Of a DNA stretch of 64,000 nucleotides, positions 1 to 9,742 are shown piece by piece. The DNA lies in contig NW_027506902.1 of NCBI RefSeq assembly GCF_052324685.1, positions 500,771 to 564,770 of the forward strand, written 5' to 3'. Positions within the stretch are counted from its first letter, which is position 1, and the number at the start of each line of letters is the position of its first letter. This DNA is from Brachyhypopomus gauderio (lineage: Eukaryota > Chordata > Actinopteri > Gymnotiformes > Hypopomidae). The position numbers were made by a program, and so were the translations under genes. The notes beneath the pieces are model-generated. The model saw only the letters and a list, made by a program, of their open reading frames with translations, did no database searches and was not told where the DNA came from.

Positions 1-47
1 TATATACTGTATATATACTGTGTGTGTGTATATATACACACACACAG

Positions 48-925
48 TAGAACCCCGGAACTCGACCGCCTCAGTACTCGACATATTCGGAGTTTGACGC
101 AAAATTTCAAGAAAATTTTGTCTCGGAGCTTTGGGAATTCAACCCATCTCATGTGACTTTTGTAAACAAAATACAGTTCGTGCCTCGGTCACATGCTGCT
201 AGTTGGCATTGTTGTTCAATGGGGTTTAAGCCATTTTGAGGCTGTGCTCCAAGCTTTTGCTGTATTTTTGTTGTTTTTTGTACTGTTTTAGGCAAAAAAC
301 ATGGCTCCCAAGAAAGACATAGCAGAAAAGCAGAAGAGGAAAATGAAAACAGTAAGAATAACAATAGAGTTGAAAAGGGCAATCATAGAAAACATGAAAG
401 TACGAAAAAGGCATTCGTGTGACAGACTTATCATTGGAATTCAACTTGGTGGTTGAGAACAGATTAATCTGTTTTCAGTTATTTTTTATGGGGGAAATTG
501 ATTCGGAACTCAATGCATCAGGTCAGCGTATTCCTCAGAAATACAACTTGAATTGATTACAGGGCTTTCAATAGATGTTGACCGAACAGACATCACTGGG
601 CCTTTTAGTAAGTTGTTAAATCAATAGGCAGACAAGTAGGCTATACTATGTCTTGTGTGGACATTGGAATGTGGGGATTATGAGTCTGGAGCCAAGGCAT
701 GCTCAAAATCACTAAGTAGTCAGTGGAATCTCCAACACAAAATGACAGGAGCTGTGATTGAAGCATGCTAGCCTCAACTCGGAGGGGTTTGGTAATCACG
801 GTGACTATACCCTCCCCAACTGGTTTACCATCCAAAGCAGATATCCTAATTGGAACCCTGAGTTTCTCTAGCAGTATGCCGATTTGCTCCGCTAATTCAG
901 CATGAATAAAATTTCCCTTTTCATT
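48..925 (+). mobile_element. Tigger-like (Tc1/mariner, pogo) DNA transposon, interrupted copy 1
   Basis: The terminal sequence CAGTAGAACCCCGGAACTCG begins directly after a TA/TG repeat, as expected of a Tc1/mariner-superfamily insertion. From 301 a frame starts MAPKKDIAEKQKRK, matching the basic, CENP-B-like N-terminal helix-turn-helix region of Tigger/pogo transposases. The frame is disrupted soon after compared with the third copy at 2983. A fragment of an LTR retroelement sits inside, at about 550-835. The 3' end at about 925 is truncated directly against host sequence. The element is inactive. Confidence 0.65.
560..840 (-). mobile_element. LTR retroelement fossil fragment (Gypsy-like), copy 1
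   Basis: On the minus strand the translation carries a stretch reading VILSMPWLQTHNPHI, which resembles the end of the protease region of Ty3/Gypsy pol (the usual form is LGxPWLxxHNPxI). Only a few hundred bases remain, with no LTRs, nested in the Tigger-like element. It is a broken fossil. Confidence 0.5.
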
Positions 926-958
926 AGCCTTTTCATAATGTTCCTCACTTCCTGTTAG

Positions 959-1054
959 GAATTAAACCATGAAGAGGACAGACGTTCGAATAATCAGGCC
1001 TTGGGGAATATGGATGGAGCCAATATGGAGGGACAGCATAGAACTCGTGACATG
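959..1054 (+). pseudogene. CEACAM-like receptor cytoplasmic-tail exon, isolated copy 1
   Basis: A 96-base open exon lies between a pyrimidine-rich acceptor (CTTCCTGTTAG) and a GTAAGG donor. It starts ELNHEEDRRSNNQ and continues GNMDGANMEGQH. It is clearly homologous to the exon at 8979-9083, which reads EITYANIDIEK then GNMGGTNMERQH, and the flanking intron sequence also matches. The ITIM tyrosine is absent here. No terminal exon follows before the repeat boundary at 1330. It could be a paralogue's exon or a stranded relic; I call it a fragment because no neighbouring exons are visible. Confidence 0.5.
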
Positions 1055-1383
1055 GTAAGGGCATACACATGCAGTTACAGATCTCAGCATAATCAGGTAT
1101 GCAGCTCTGTTTCAATCAATTTGGAAGTGTGGACTATTTTATTTGTGTATGAGTGCTGAGCTGCAGTGGCTACTGAACATATAGTGCAATTGTAATAATT
1201 AACTAATGTCTAGATTAAACAATTAAAAAGAATATTTAAGAAAATTTAACATTGTAGATGGGATAAAAAAAAACTTCCTGTAATTTCTATTTAGCTTCAT
1301 CTTGTAGATGCTGGTCTTAATGCACATCAAATTTTTATAAAACAGCTCAGATACTAAATGGATCTTTAAGATGTACAGTACTA

Positions 1384-1386
<3 letters not shown>

Positions 1387-1462
<76 letters not shown>

Positions 1463-1486
1463 TGTATATATATATATACTGTATAT
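1387..1486. repeat. (TA)n microsatellite
   Basis: About 75 bases of pure TA followed by interrupted TA/TG. It separates the two 1,472-bp units and is the likely TA-rich target into which the transposon jumped. Short open frames called here are artefacts of the repeat. Confidence 0.95.
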
Positions 1487-1519
1487 ATACTGTGTGTGTG
1501 TATATATACACACACACAG

Positions 1520-2397
1520 TAGAACCCCGGAACTCGACCGCCTCAGTACTCGACATATTCGGAGTTTGACGCAAAATTTCAAGAAAATTTTGTCTCGGAG
1601 CTTTGGGAATTCAAGCCATCTCATGTGACTTTTGTAAACAAAATACAGTTCGTGCCTCGGTCACATGCTGCTAGTTGGCATTGTTGTTCAATGGGGTTTA
1701 AGCCATTTTGAGGCTGTGCTCCAAGCTTTTGCTGTATTTTTGTTGTTTTTTGTACTGTTTTAGGCAAAAAACATGGCTCCCAAGAAAGACATAGCAGAAA
1801 AGCAGAAGAGGAAAATGAAAACAGTAAGAATAACAATAGAGTTGAAAAGGGCAATCATAGAAAACATGAAAGTACGAAAAAGGCATTCGTGTGACAGACT
1901 TATCATTGGAATTCAACTTGGTGGTTGAGAACAGATTAATCTGTTTTCAGTTATTTTTTATGGGGGAAATTGATTCGGAACTCAATGCATCAGGTCAGCG
2001 TATTCCTCAGAAATACAACTTGAATTGATTACAGGGCTTTCAATAGATGTTGACCGAACAGACATCACTGGGCCTTTTAGTAAGTTGTTAAATCAATAGG
2101 CAGACAAGTAGGCTATACTATGTCTTGTGTGGACATTGAAATGTGGGGATTATGAGTCTGGAGCCAAGGCATGCTCAAAATCACTAAGTAGTCAGTGGAA
2201 TCTCCAACACAAAATGACAGGAGCTGTGATTGAAGCATGCTAGCCTCAACTCGGAGGGGTTTGGTAATCACGGTGACTATACCCTCCCCAACTGGTTTAC
2301 CATCCAAAGCAGATATCCTAATTGGAACCCTGAGTTTCTCTAGCAGTATGCCGATTTGCTCCGCTAATTCAGCATGAATAAAATTTCCCTTTTCATT
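1520..2397 (+). mobile_element. Tigger-like DNA transposon, interrupted copy 2 (duplicate)
   Basis: This is the copy of the 48-925 element carried in the second 1,472-bp unit. It has the same terminal sequence, the same MAPKKD start at 1773 and the same internal retroelement fragment, so it arose by segmental duplication rather than by a separate insertion. Confidence 0.65.
2032..2312 (-). mobile_element. LTR retroelement fossil fragment (Gypsy-like), copy 2
   Basis: The tandem-duplicated copy of the fragment at 560-840, offset by 1,472 bases and almost identical. It is a broken fossil. Confidence 0.5.
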
Positions 2398-2430
2398 AGC
2401 CTTTTCATAATGTTCCTCACTTCCTGTTAG

Positions 2431-2526
2431 GAATTAAACCATGAAGAGGACAGACGTTCGAATAATCAGGCCTTGGGGAATATGGATGGAGCCAATATGG
2501 AGGGACAGCATGGAACTCGTGACATG
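2431..2526 (+). pseudogene. CEACAM-like receptor cytoplasmic-tail exon, isolated copy 2
   Basis: The tandem-duplicated copy of the 959-1054 exon, open and with the same splice sites. It lies upstream of a 3'-UTR-like segment at 6225-6435, which suggests the two once belonged to one gene copy now split by LTR-element and transposon insertions. Confidence 0.5.
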
Positions 2527-2803
2527 GTAAGGGCATACACATGCAGTTACAGATCTCAGCATAATCAGGTATGCAGCTCTGTTTCAATCAATTTGGAAGT
2601 GTGGACTATTTTATTTGTGTATGAGTGCTGAGCTGCAGTGGCTACTGAACATATAGTGCAATTGTAATAATTAACTAATGTCTAGATTAAACAATTAAAA
2701 AGAATATTTAAGAAAATTTAACATTGTAGATGGGATAAAAAAAAACTTCCTGTAATTTCTATTTAGCTTCATCTTGTAGATGCTGGTCTTAATGCACATC
2801 AAA

Positions 2804-3248
2804 TTCGGAGCTTTGGGAATTCAACCCATCTCATGTGACTTTTGTAAACAAAATACAGTTCGTGCCTCGGTCACATGCTGCTAGTTGGCATTGTTGTTCA
2901 ATGGGGTTTAAGCCATTTTGAGGCTGTGCTCCAAGCTTTTGCTGTATTTTTGTTGTTTTTTGTACTGTTTTAGGCAAAAAACATGGCTCCCAAGAAAGAC
3001 ATAGCAGAAAAGCAGAAGAGGAAAACGGTAAGAATAACAATAGAGTTGAAAAGGGCAATCATAGAGAAGTACGAAAAAGGCATTTGTGTGACAGACTTAG
3101 CATTGGAATTCAACTTGGTGGTTGAGAACGGATTAATCCGTTTTCAGTTATTTTTAATGGGGAAAATTGATTTGGAACTCAACTGCATCAATTCTCGACG
3201 CTCCTTGTGGAACAAATTAGCATCGGGTTCGGGGCTTCTACTGTATAG

Positions 3249-3318
<70 letters not shown>

Positions 3319-3436
3319 TTTACTGCTTTACCATCTAAAGCAGAAATCCTAATTGGAACCCTGCGGTTCTCTAGCAGTATGCCGAGTTGGTCCGCTAATT
3401 CAGCATGAATAAAATTTCCCTCGGAACTCGAGTCAA
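2804..3436 (+). mobile_element. Tigger-like DNA transposon, less damaged copy 3
   Basis: It joins the array at about 2804 and runs to CGGAACTCGAG at 3421-3431, which resembles the terminal sequence in inverted form, so this copy keeps its 3' end. From 2983 an open frame gives MAPKKDIAEKQKRKTVRITI followed by KYEKGICVTDLALEF, a typical Tigger/pogo N-terminal DNA-binding helix-turn-helix. The frame then runs into non-homologous sequence and a GT microsatellite at 3250-3317, so most of the DDE catalytic domain is missing and the element is dead. It is more intact at the 5' coding end than the two tandem copies. Confidence 0.65.
3250..3317. repeat. (GT)n microsatellite
   Basis: About 34 uninterrupted GT repeats inside the third Tigger-like copy. 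Confidence 0.97.
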
Positions 3437-3868
3437 GTAGAGGTGGTACAGATATGGCCTGGGGACTGTATAAAGTAATTGTTAGAACAAAAAAATTTGA
3501 AACTAGCCTGTTAGTGCTGACACTGACTAAGTTGGTCTGCCAAACTGGGGCTGTAATAGGGCGGGGTCTTGCCTTGTGTTGACAGTTGTGGCAGGTTTTG
3601 CAATAGTACAGAATCGTAAACCAGGGGACAAAACAGAATAGTAACCGGGAGAGCTAGATAGTAGAATCATCGGTACGCTGGATAAAACCATGGCAATACT
3701 TCACAATGGCTAGGTGGGCGTAGCCTGCTAATATAGACAGATAGGTGCTGATGATTAGAAATCAGGGGAGGATAATCGGGCAAGAATGTGGTGGTTCAAT
3801 GGGACTTTGGCAGGAGGCTTGCTCCTTATTAAATACAGATATTATTTCAAAATTTAAGCTTTCATATA
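3437..3868. other. Unassigned sequence, no gene seen
   Basis: A moderately GC-rich stretch with no splice-bounded open frame. Its edges abut transposon ends on both sides, so it may itself be repeat-derived. Confidence 0.5.
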
Positions 3869-3869
3869 A

Positions 3870-4070
3870 TCAGTGGCGGATGCAGCTGGCAGTTTTGGAA
3901 CGGGCCAAAGTGTAACTGGGGTGGGCAAGCACGAACGAAAGTTGTTGGGGGGGGGGGGGGGGGGGGGGGCACGTGGCGAACGAAAGTTGTTCAGGGTGGG
4001 CGGGGTGTATGACTCGTGCGCTAGGTCCGGATCCGGACCGCGGTCCGCCAGTTGAGTACCCCTGCTTTAA
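3870..4070. mobile_element. hAT-type MITE ends with poly-G tract
   Basis: CAGTGGCGGATGCAG at about 3871 resembles the CAGTGGCG terminal repeat of hAT elements, compare 60331. A poly-G run lies at 3947-3969. At 4022-4066 the minus strand reads CAGGGGTACTCAACTGGCGG followed by ACCGCGGTCCGGATCCGG, a second hAT terminal sequence related to 12757. These are fragments of two hAT families side by side. Confidence 0.45.
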
Positions 4071-6225
4071 GCCATGCTGGTGCCTTCACCTCCCTCCTCA
4101 GATGAGCCCTTTCCACCTGCTCTCCCTCTCTCTCTTCTGGTCCTGCTGTTTGTTCTGTCTCCTCTGCAGTCTGTGCAGGGGTTTGTATTTCTGGTAAGGG
4201 TCTGAGATGTGCCTTGTTTCTTCTCACCTCTTCCGAATCGGGTTCCACGACAAAGGAACGGGGAGTGTCAGCTTCTCTCAGCACCGTAGCAGGCTCGTGG
4301 GTGTTTGTAATCCAGACCCGCTGACCTGCTTTTAGCTCTGGCCTGACCCCAGCTCTATGCCTTTTATTTTAGGCCAGTGTCTGTGCCTGTTTTAACTCCT
4401 GGTCCTTGTCTGCAAATTTCTTTTGGTTTGGCCATTGTGGTTTCAGTCCACCTGGACATATCGTTGCTCTGTTTCAGAAAGGCTCAGAGAAATGTAGGCA
4501 ACTGGACGCCACTGCATGTTTTCCTCTCTCTGCATTAAGACTGCCCCAAGGCCAAAGGACAATGCATCCACAGACACCTTTGTCTTGGCTTGTGGTCTGT
4601 ATTGAGCTAAGACTGTTGGTGATGTCAGCTCATTCTTGAGCTTGTCAAAGGCTGTCTGCTGTATATGACTCCAGGTCCAATCATTGTCTTTTACCAGCAG
4701 ATCTCTGAGCGGTTTTGTTGAATCTGCAAAGTGAGGAATGAATTTTGCAACACGTCACCATCCCCAAAAACCGCCTAATGTCTGCTGTGTTCTGTGGGAC
4801 AGGCATGTCTGTAATGACTCTGATTTTGTCAGGGTCAGGTTCAATGCCTGCTGCACTGACTTTATGTCCTACAAACACAACTTCCGACTGTGCAAAGGTG
4901 CATTTCTCATTTAGTGTTAGTCCTGCCTTTTGAAGTCGTGTCAGGACAGCTGTGAGCCGCTCATCATGCTCCGCTGTATTTTCTCCAGATACAAGGACAT
5001 CATCTGCATGGCATATAACCCCTTTAAGACCCGCAAAGAGCTGGGACATGCGTCTTTGAAAATGTTCTGGCCCAGAATTTATCCCAAAAGGGAGTACATT
5101 GAAACAGAAACGGCCAAAGGGAGTAATAAATGTTGTTAATTCCATACATTCTTGTGCTAATGGTATTTGCCAAAAGCCACTACGTGCATCCAATTTTGTG
5201 AAAAATCGTGCGCCATTCAGCTGTGCTAATGACTGGTCCACTGAAGGCAAGATATGTCTTTCTCTGCACACTTTCATTGAGCTTGGTGAGGTCAACACAA
5301 AGTCTGATTTTGCCATTGGGTTTTGGGACTACTACAGTCCCCGCACACCACTTTTTGGGTTTCTCTATCCTGGAGATGACCCCCATTTCCTCCATCCTTT
5401 TCAGTTCCTCTTTGACTTTTTCAGTTAGCGGTATTGGCACACGGCGAGGGGTTGTAAGGGCATAGGGCATAGGGGACCGCATCTTCTCTCAGGCGGATAC
5501 GGTAGTCACCTTCCAGTCTCCCTAATCCCATGAACACCTTTGGGAATTTCTTTTTGAATGTTTTCTCTGGTTCCCCATTCACTTCCGGTGTGTCAGTTTC
5601 CTCCATTCGCTCAACAAGATGTAGTGCTGTAAGTGCTGGTAAGCCCAGCAGTGGCCTGGCTAAATTATCAATGACAAACACTGGCTGAGTCGAATCTCTG
5701 TTCTTGCTTTCAAGGCTGCACTGAATCTTCCCTACCACCGCCAGCCTGGCAGAATTTGGGCCAAACAGTTTTTGGGGGGTGTGCAGTAGGGGGCCGTCTC
5801 TTTTATAGCTATACAGTCTGGTAGAAATGGCGGTCACCGCTGCCCCTGTATCTAGTTTAAAGGAAGCTACTGTGCCATTCAGTTTGACGTTTGAATACCA
5901 GCCAGTGCTGTCTGATTTCACCTCACCTAGGAACAGGCTGTCCTGGCAGAGTTCCTCTTCATCTGCCACCTCGTGTACAGGCTGCTTAGACTTGCAGATG
6001 GCTGCAAAGTGTCCTAGTTTGTGACATTTCCTGCATGTAGCCTCTTTGGCAGGACAGTCTTTCCAATTGTGTGACTGAGCCCTCCCACTTCTATAACAGA
6101 CAGATGATGTAGCATACTTGTTCTGTTTAGTTCTCTGTTGTGCACTCCCCTCTTTCTTCTGGGCAAGTGAAAGCACGTGCATCTCTTCACTAGGCTCTTT
6201 AATGGGTGCCTGGCCACTCGCACCG
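4070..6225 (-). mobile_element. Ty3/Gypsy retrotransposon fossil, partial gag-pol
   Basis: The minus strand carries, in order, a gag zinc-knuckle region (two CCHC-type knuckles, one with CRKCHKLGHFAAIC), a retroviral-type aspartic protease with an FKLDTGAAV active-site motif, a reverse transcriptase region with the YxDD-like motif written HADDVLVSG, and an RNase H-like segment. These parts and their order identify a metavirus/Gypsy element. No flanking LTR pair is seen, and most of the integrase end is missing. The copy is broken in several places and looks moderately old. Its 5' edge at about 6225 cuts into a copy of the 3'-UTR-like host segment seen at 9501. Confidence 0.85.
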
Positions 6226-6436
6226 CAAACCATGATGGGAAAGACCATAATTTTCTGAACATCCCTGATGCATATTAAAAACCCCAATAAACTACACATA
6301 TTCTGTGACTGACAACTGTGGATACAACAAAGCTACAAATTATGTGGAAGCGCACAAGCACATAACATCTTCCTAGACCATGAAATGCCCACATTTGTCA
6401 TCCTGTCATCCAGTGGCATGTACTATAACGTGTATA
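6225..6436 (+). repeat. Duplicated 3'-UTR-like host segment
   Basis: This stretch, from CAAACCATGATGGGAAA to TATAACGTGTATA, matches 9501-9742 closely apart from a roughly 25-base gap near 6411. At 9501 the same sequence lies directly after the stop codon of the CEACAM1-like tail, so this is probably the 3' end of a second gene copy whose last exon was replaced by the Gypsy insertion. Confidence 0.75.
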
Positions 6437-6439
6437 TAT

Positions 6440-6500
6440 GTACACTCATTAAAAAAAAATTAATATCATGGAAAAGTTGATTAATTTCCATAATTCTATT
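6440..6500. mobile_element. Tc1-like terminal inverted repeat, remnant
   Basis: TATCATGGAAAAGTTGATTA followed by ATTTCCATAA matches the left edge of the Tc1-like element at 9738 and, in reverse, its right edge at about 11055-11113. It sits at the same place relative to the duplicated UTR segment, so both gene copies inherited one insertion. Confidence 0.6.
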
Positions 6501-6617
6501 CCACAGTTAGTCATCGTTTTTTTTCTTTTAATTACCATTATTATTTATTTTAGTTAACTAAAATGTTTTTTCAATATAAGTTTTCGTTTTTCGTTTGTTT
6601 TCATTAATGATTATAAC

Positions 6618-6965
6618 TGTAACGCTGTCGTGCTGGAGGAAGGAGGAGACACGACGAGCGTCTAGCGGTGAACATGCAACTTTATTGCAACAAAAAGACG
6701 TGAGCTCCGTGCGTTGGATGAGCGCTAGAACTCAAACACTCACACAGACACGAAACTAGACAAAGACGAGCACAAGACATTGCGTGAACGCACATTAAAT
6801 AGGTGATTAACACAGACCCTCGTGATCTCGACACAAGGCACAGTTGCGACTACGAACACGCTCACGAACAACCCACACCCACGGAAGTACAAACATGGAC
6901 ATAACGACACGCAGACAACGTAGCGGCACACCCACAGGGAAGGGTCCGGGACTGTCACCGTAACA
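6618..6965 (-). repeat. LTR (downstream copy of the minus-strand element)
   Basis: A 348-base terminal repeat, paired with 8522-8867. Confidence 0.85.
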
Positions 6966-8521
6966 GAACCCCCCACCAGGGGCTCGCTACTCCCGGAGCG
7001 TCCCGCACAGCTGGAAAGCCCCGAACCTACACTGACGGTCAGGTCCGGAGCCGCCGGGATCACGAGCCTCCGAGAGCCGTCTCCCCCGATGGTGGGAACC
7101 GCCACGAGCAGCCCTAGTACACCCTCCCTGGGAAGACAGGGGAAAATACATTAAACACGGGCACAAGCACGAACACGCACACAGGAACATTAATCACAAA
7201 GGGCACAAGAGGGAACAGGGGGTTCCCGCCAGGCCTCCCGCCTTGAACAAAGCCTGCAGCGGCGAGAAAGCTCCGGAGGCTGGAGACGCTGCAAAAGGCG
7301 GTTCTCCCCCCGCCTGTGCCGCACCCTCCCCGCTAGGTGCAGCGCGACTGGCGGACGCGCTAGGTGCAGCACGTCTCGCAGACCGCTTGGGGGCAGCACG
7401 ACTGGCGGACGCGCTAGGTGCAGCGCGGCTTGTAGATCTCTTAGAGGTAGCGCGACCGGCGGGTTTCCCGGCAGTCTTCCTCCCAGGTCCGTAACTCCCA
7501 CCTCCGAGAGTGCCGTAGGGGCTTGCCGCACTGTAAGCTCCTCCTCCTCTGCCACGCTCCAGTCCATGGACCCGGCGGGGGTCTCACACCGAGAGAACTC
7601 CATAGACTCCTCCCCAAAGGAGTCCCCACTCTCCGACGTGGGCGGACTGTCCGGTCCGCTCCCTCCCCCCTAATACACGGTTGGGACCGAACTCACCGAC
7701 GGAGGGGGGCTGTCCTCCTCGCTCTCCTCACCGTAACGTGCGGTGGGGACAGGACCCTCTGACGGAGGGGGACCGACGTCACCGTCCTCCTCGCCCTGTT
7801 CGTCGTCTCCCGACGGGGCAGAGCACACCGAAGGAGTGGGGCTGACTTCTCCCTCGTCTTCCCCATAGCACTCAGTGGGGGCTGAGTATAACGATGGAGG
7901 GGGGCTGACCTCTCCTCCCTCCTCTCCGTAATACACCGTCGGCGCAGAGTACATGGAAGGAGAGTAGCTGGCTCCTCCATCCTTCTCCTCCTCCCCCGAG
8001 TCCTCACTCCCGAACTCCTCTTCGGGAGGGCTGGCACTCGCCATCCCCGCATAAACCACTAGCGGGTCCTCTGTGCCTTCCTCAGTTTCAGCCAGGGGGG
8101 AGGTATCGCGCTTTAATGCGCAGAGTCCTTCTCTCCACGCCGCCTGGAAAAACACCTCCTCTCTCCTCTCCTCTGCACTCTCAGGCACACGCACGGGAGA
8201 AGACGCGCGCTGGGGCTTGGTTTTCCCCTCCCTCAACACATAGCTGCCCACCGCAATGGGTGGCAGCTCTAGGTGGGGTGTTTTTCCTCCCATACGCGCA
8301 CCACGGATTGGTGGAAGTGTTCTGCCATCTCTGCGTCCTCCGTCTCTCGGGCCGTGCAGAGCATATACGCACAGACGGGGTCCTGCTTCATCTCCTGCTC
8401 GGTGAGGGGGGCTTCGCGGCGCCGGACTGGGGAAGAGCCGTGGCGATGCCAGCTCTTTCTCTTCCCCTTTGGTGCACGGGTGGCGTATCCTGGCATACTT
8501 TTCTTTTGCGGCTCGTCTTTC

Positions 8522-8867
8522 TGTAACGCTGTCGTGCTGGAGGAAGGAGGAGACACGACGAGCGTCTAGCGGTGAACATGCAACTTTATTGCAACAAAAA
8601 GACGTGAGCTCCGTGCGTTGGATGAGCGCTAGAACTCACTCACACAGACACGAAACAGTAGACAAAGACAAGCACAAGACATTGCGCGAACGCACATTAA
8701 ATAGGTGATTAACACAGACCCTCGTGATCTCGAGACAAGGCACAGTTGCGACTACGAACACGCTCACGAACAACCCACACCCACGGAAGTACAAACATGG
8801 ACATAACGACACGCAGACAACGTAGCGGCACGCCCACAGGGAAGGGTCCGGGACTGTCACCGTAACA
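8522..8867 (-). repeat. LTR (upstream copy of the minus-strand element)
   Basis: A 346-base terminal repeat, paired with 6618-6965. ATAAC follows it, matching the five bases before 6618. Confidence 0.85.
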
Positions 8868-8978
8868 ATAACCTTGATGCTGACTACCAGTCACCTGTTA
8901 AAAATAAATATGTAATTGCTATTTAGTATGAATTTAATATCATTAGCCTTTTCATAATTTTCCTCTTCTTCCTGTTAG

Positions 8979-9479
8979 GAAATAACGTACGCAAACATAG
9001 ACATAGAAAAGCTTAAAAAAAATCAGACCTCAGGGAATATGGGTGGAACCAATATGGAGAGACAGCATGGAAGTCCTGACATGGTAAGAGCATACACATG
9101 CAGTTACAGATCTCAGCATAATCAGGTATGCAGCTCTGTTTTATTTAATTACATGTGGCTAATGAACATGTAATAATGCAATTGGAATAAGTAACTAATG
9201 TCTAAATTAAACACTTAATAAAATATTTAAGAATACTTAACATTGCCGGTATTATATATATATATATATATACATTATATATATATATATATATTAGGGG
9301 TGGGCATATAATAATTTTTTTTTGTTTAGATTAATCTCACTGAAATCTTGAAATTAATCTAGATTCATTGATGGTATGTTTACCTTTTACTCTGTTTGTG
9401 ACTTTGGCTTCAACTTTTGTAGGGACCAACACATGCCCCCAATACAGAAATTGTATATTCTAATGTCAAGAAGCAATAG
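8979..9479 (+). CDS. CEACAM1-like inhibitory receptor, cytoplasmic tail exons (3' end of gene)
   Basis: Two exons are visible. Exon 8979-9083 (35 codons) follows the acceptor TCTTCCTGTTAG and ends at GTAAGA. It encodes EITYANIDIEK, whose ITYANI fits the ITIM pattern [IVLS]xYxx[ILV]. Exon 9423-9479 follows CTTTTGTAG and encodes GPTHAPNTEIVYSNVKKQ then TAG, with a second ITIM, IVYSNV. Human CEACAM1-L ends TEIIYSEVKKQ, so both the motif and the terminal VKKQ match. In CEACAM1 these tyrosines recruit SHP-1/SHP-2 to inhibit immune signalling at the plasma membrane. Both exons are in the same phase. Transmembrane and Ig exons are not found upstream in the window, where transposons fill the space. 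The gene could therefore be split by large introns, begin outside the window, or be a 3' relic. Family call fairly sure, integrity unknown. Confidence 0.7.
9254..9375. repeat. TA repeat and MITE-like segment in the tail intron
   Basis: A TA microsatellite at 9254-9294 is followed by a segment with ATTAATCT motifs (GATTAATCTCACTG then AAATTAATCTAGATTCATTG), typical of a short fish DNA-transposon relic. It lies between the two tail exons. Confidence 0.45.
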
Positions 9480-9742
9480 TGCTATGCTTACATCAATCAA
9501 AGCAAACCATGATGGGAAATACCATAATTTTCTGAACATTCCTGATACATATTAAAAACCCCAATAAACTACACATATTCTGTGACTGACAACTGTGGAT
9601 ACAACAAAGCTACAAATTATGTGGAAGCGCACAAGCACATAACATCTTCCTAGACCATGAAATGCCCACATTTGTCATCCTGTCATCCAGAGGTGTCCTT
9701 GCACATGATATCAAACTGTGGCATGTACTATAACGTGTATAT
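9480..9742 (+). other. Probable 3' UTR of the CEACAM1-like tail gene
   Basis: Non-coding sequence directly after the TAG at 9477-9479. It contains AATAAA at about 9562, a possible polyadenylation signal. It is duplicated at 6225-6436, and its far end is interrupted by a Tc1-like element. Confidence 0.5.

Larger units (their letters stand above)
1..2806. repeat. Tandem duplication, 1,472-bp unit, about 1.9 copies
   Basis: Positions 1-1330 recur at 1473-2805 with only about three substitutions that I can see, for example near 140/1612, 667/2139 and 1010/2512, so the copies are about 99.8% identical. Each unit carries a TA/TG microsatellite, the 5' end of a Tigger-like transposon, a fragment of an LTR retroelement, the 3' end of the Tigger-like element, and one host exon (959-1054 and 2431-2526). 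The second unit breaks off at about 2806, where a third, more diverged copy of the transposon begins. The window starts inside the array, so further units may lie to the left. The near-identity means either a very recent duplication or an assembly duplication. Confidence 0.9.
6618..8867 (-). mobile_element. Small complete LTR retrotransposon, non-autonomous
   Basis: Two direct repeats, 6618-6965 and 8522-8867, both start TGTAACG and end CGTAACA on the plus strand, that is TG...CA. They are flanked by the 5-base target duplication ATAAC at 6613-6617 and 8868-8872. The LTRs differ at about five positions and two small gaps (about 98% identity), so the insertion is young. A purine-rich tract next to the 6618-6965 repeat, read on the minus strand, suggests minus orientation. 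The 1.55-kb interior has no recognisable reverse transcriptase, protease or integrase. It holds a minus-strand frame rich in acidic residues with repeats of the kind PPPSLYSAPTEYYGEE. It looks structurally whole as a TRIM/LARD-type passenger but lacks its own enzymes. Confidence 0.85.

Noticed and set aside
1223-1628. Open frames made of Tyr-Ile repeats around 1387-1486
   Set aside because: Translation of a TA/TG microsatellite.
7190-8579. Several overlapping open frames on both strands in the interior of the small LTR element
   Set aside because: GC-rich repetitive sequence gives many spurious frames. Only the minus-strand acidic frame is mentioned, as part of the element and not as a host gene.
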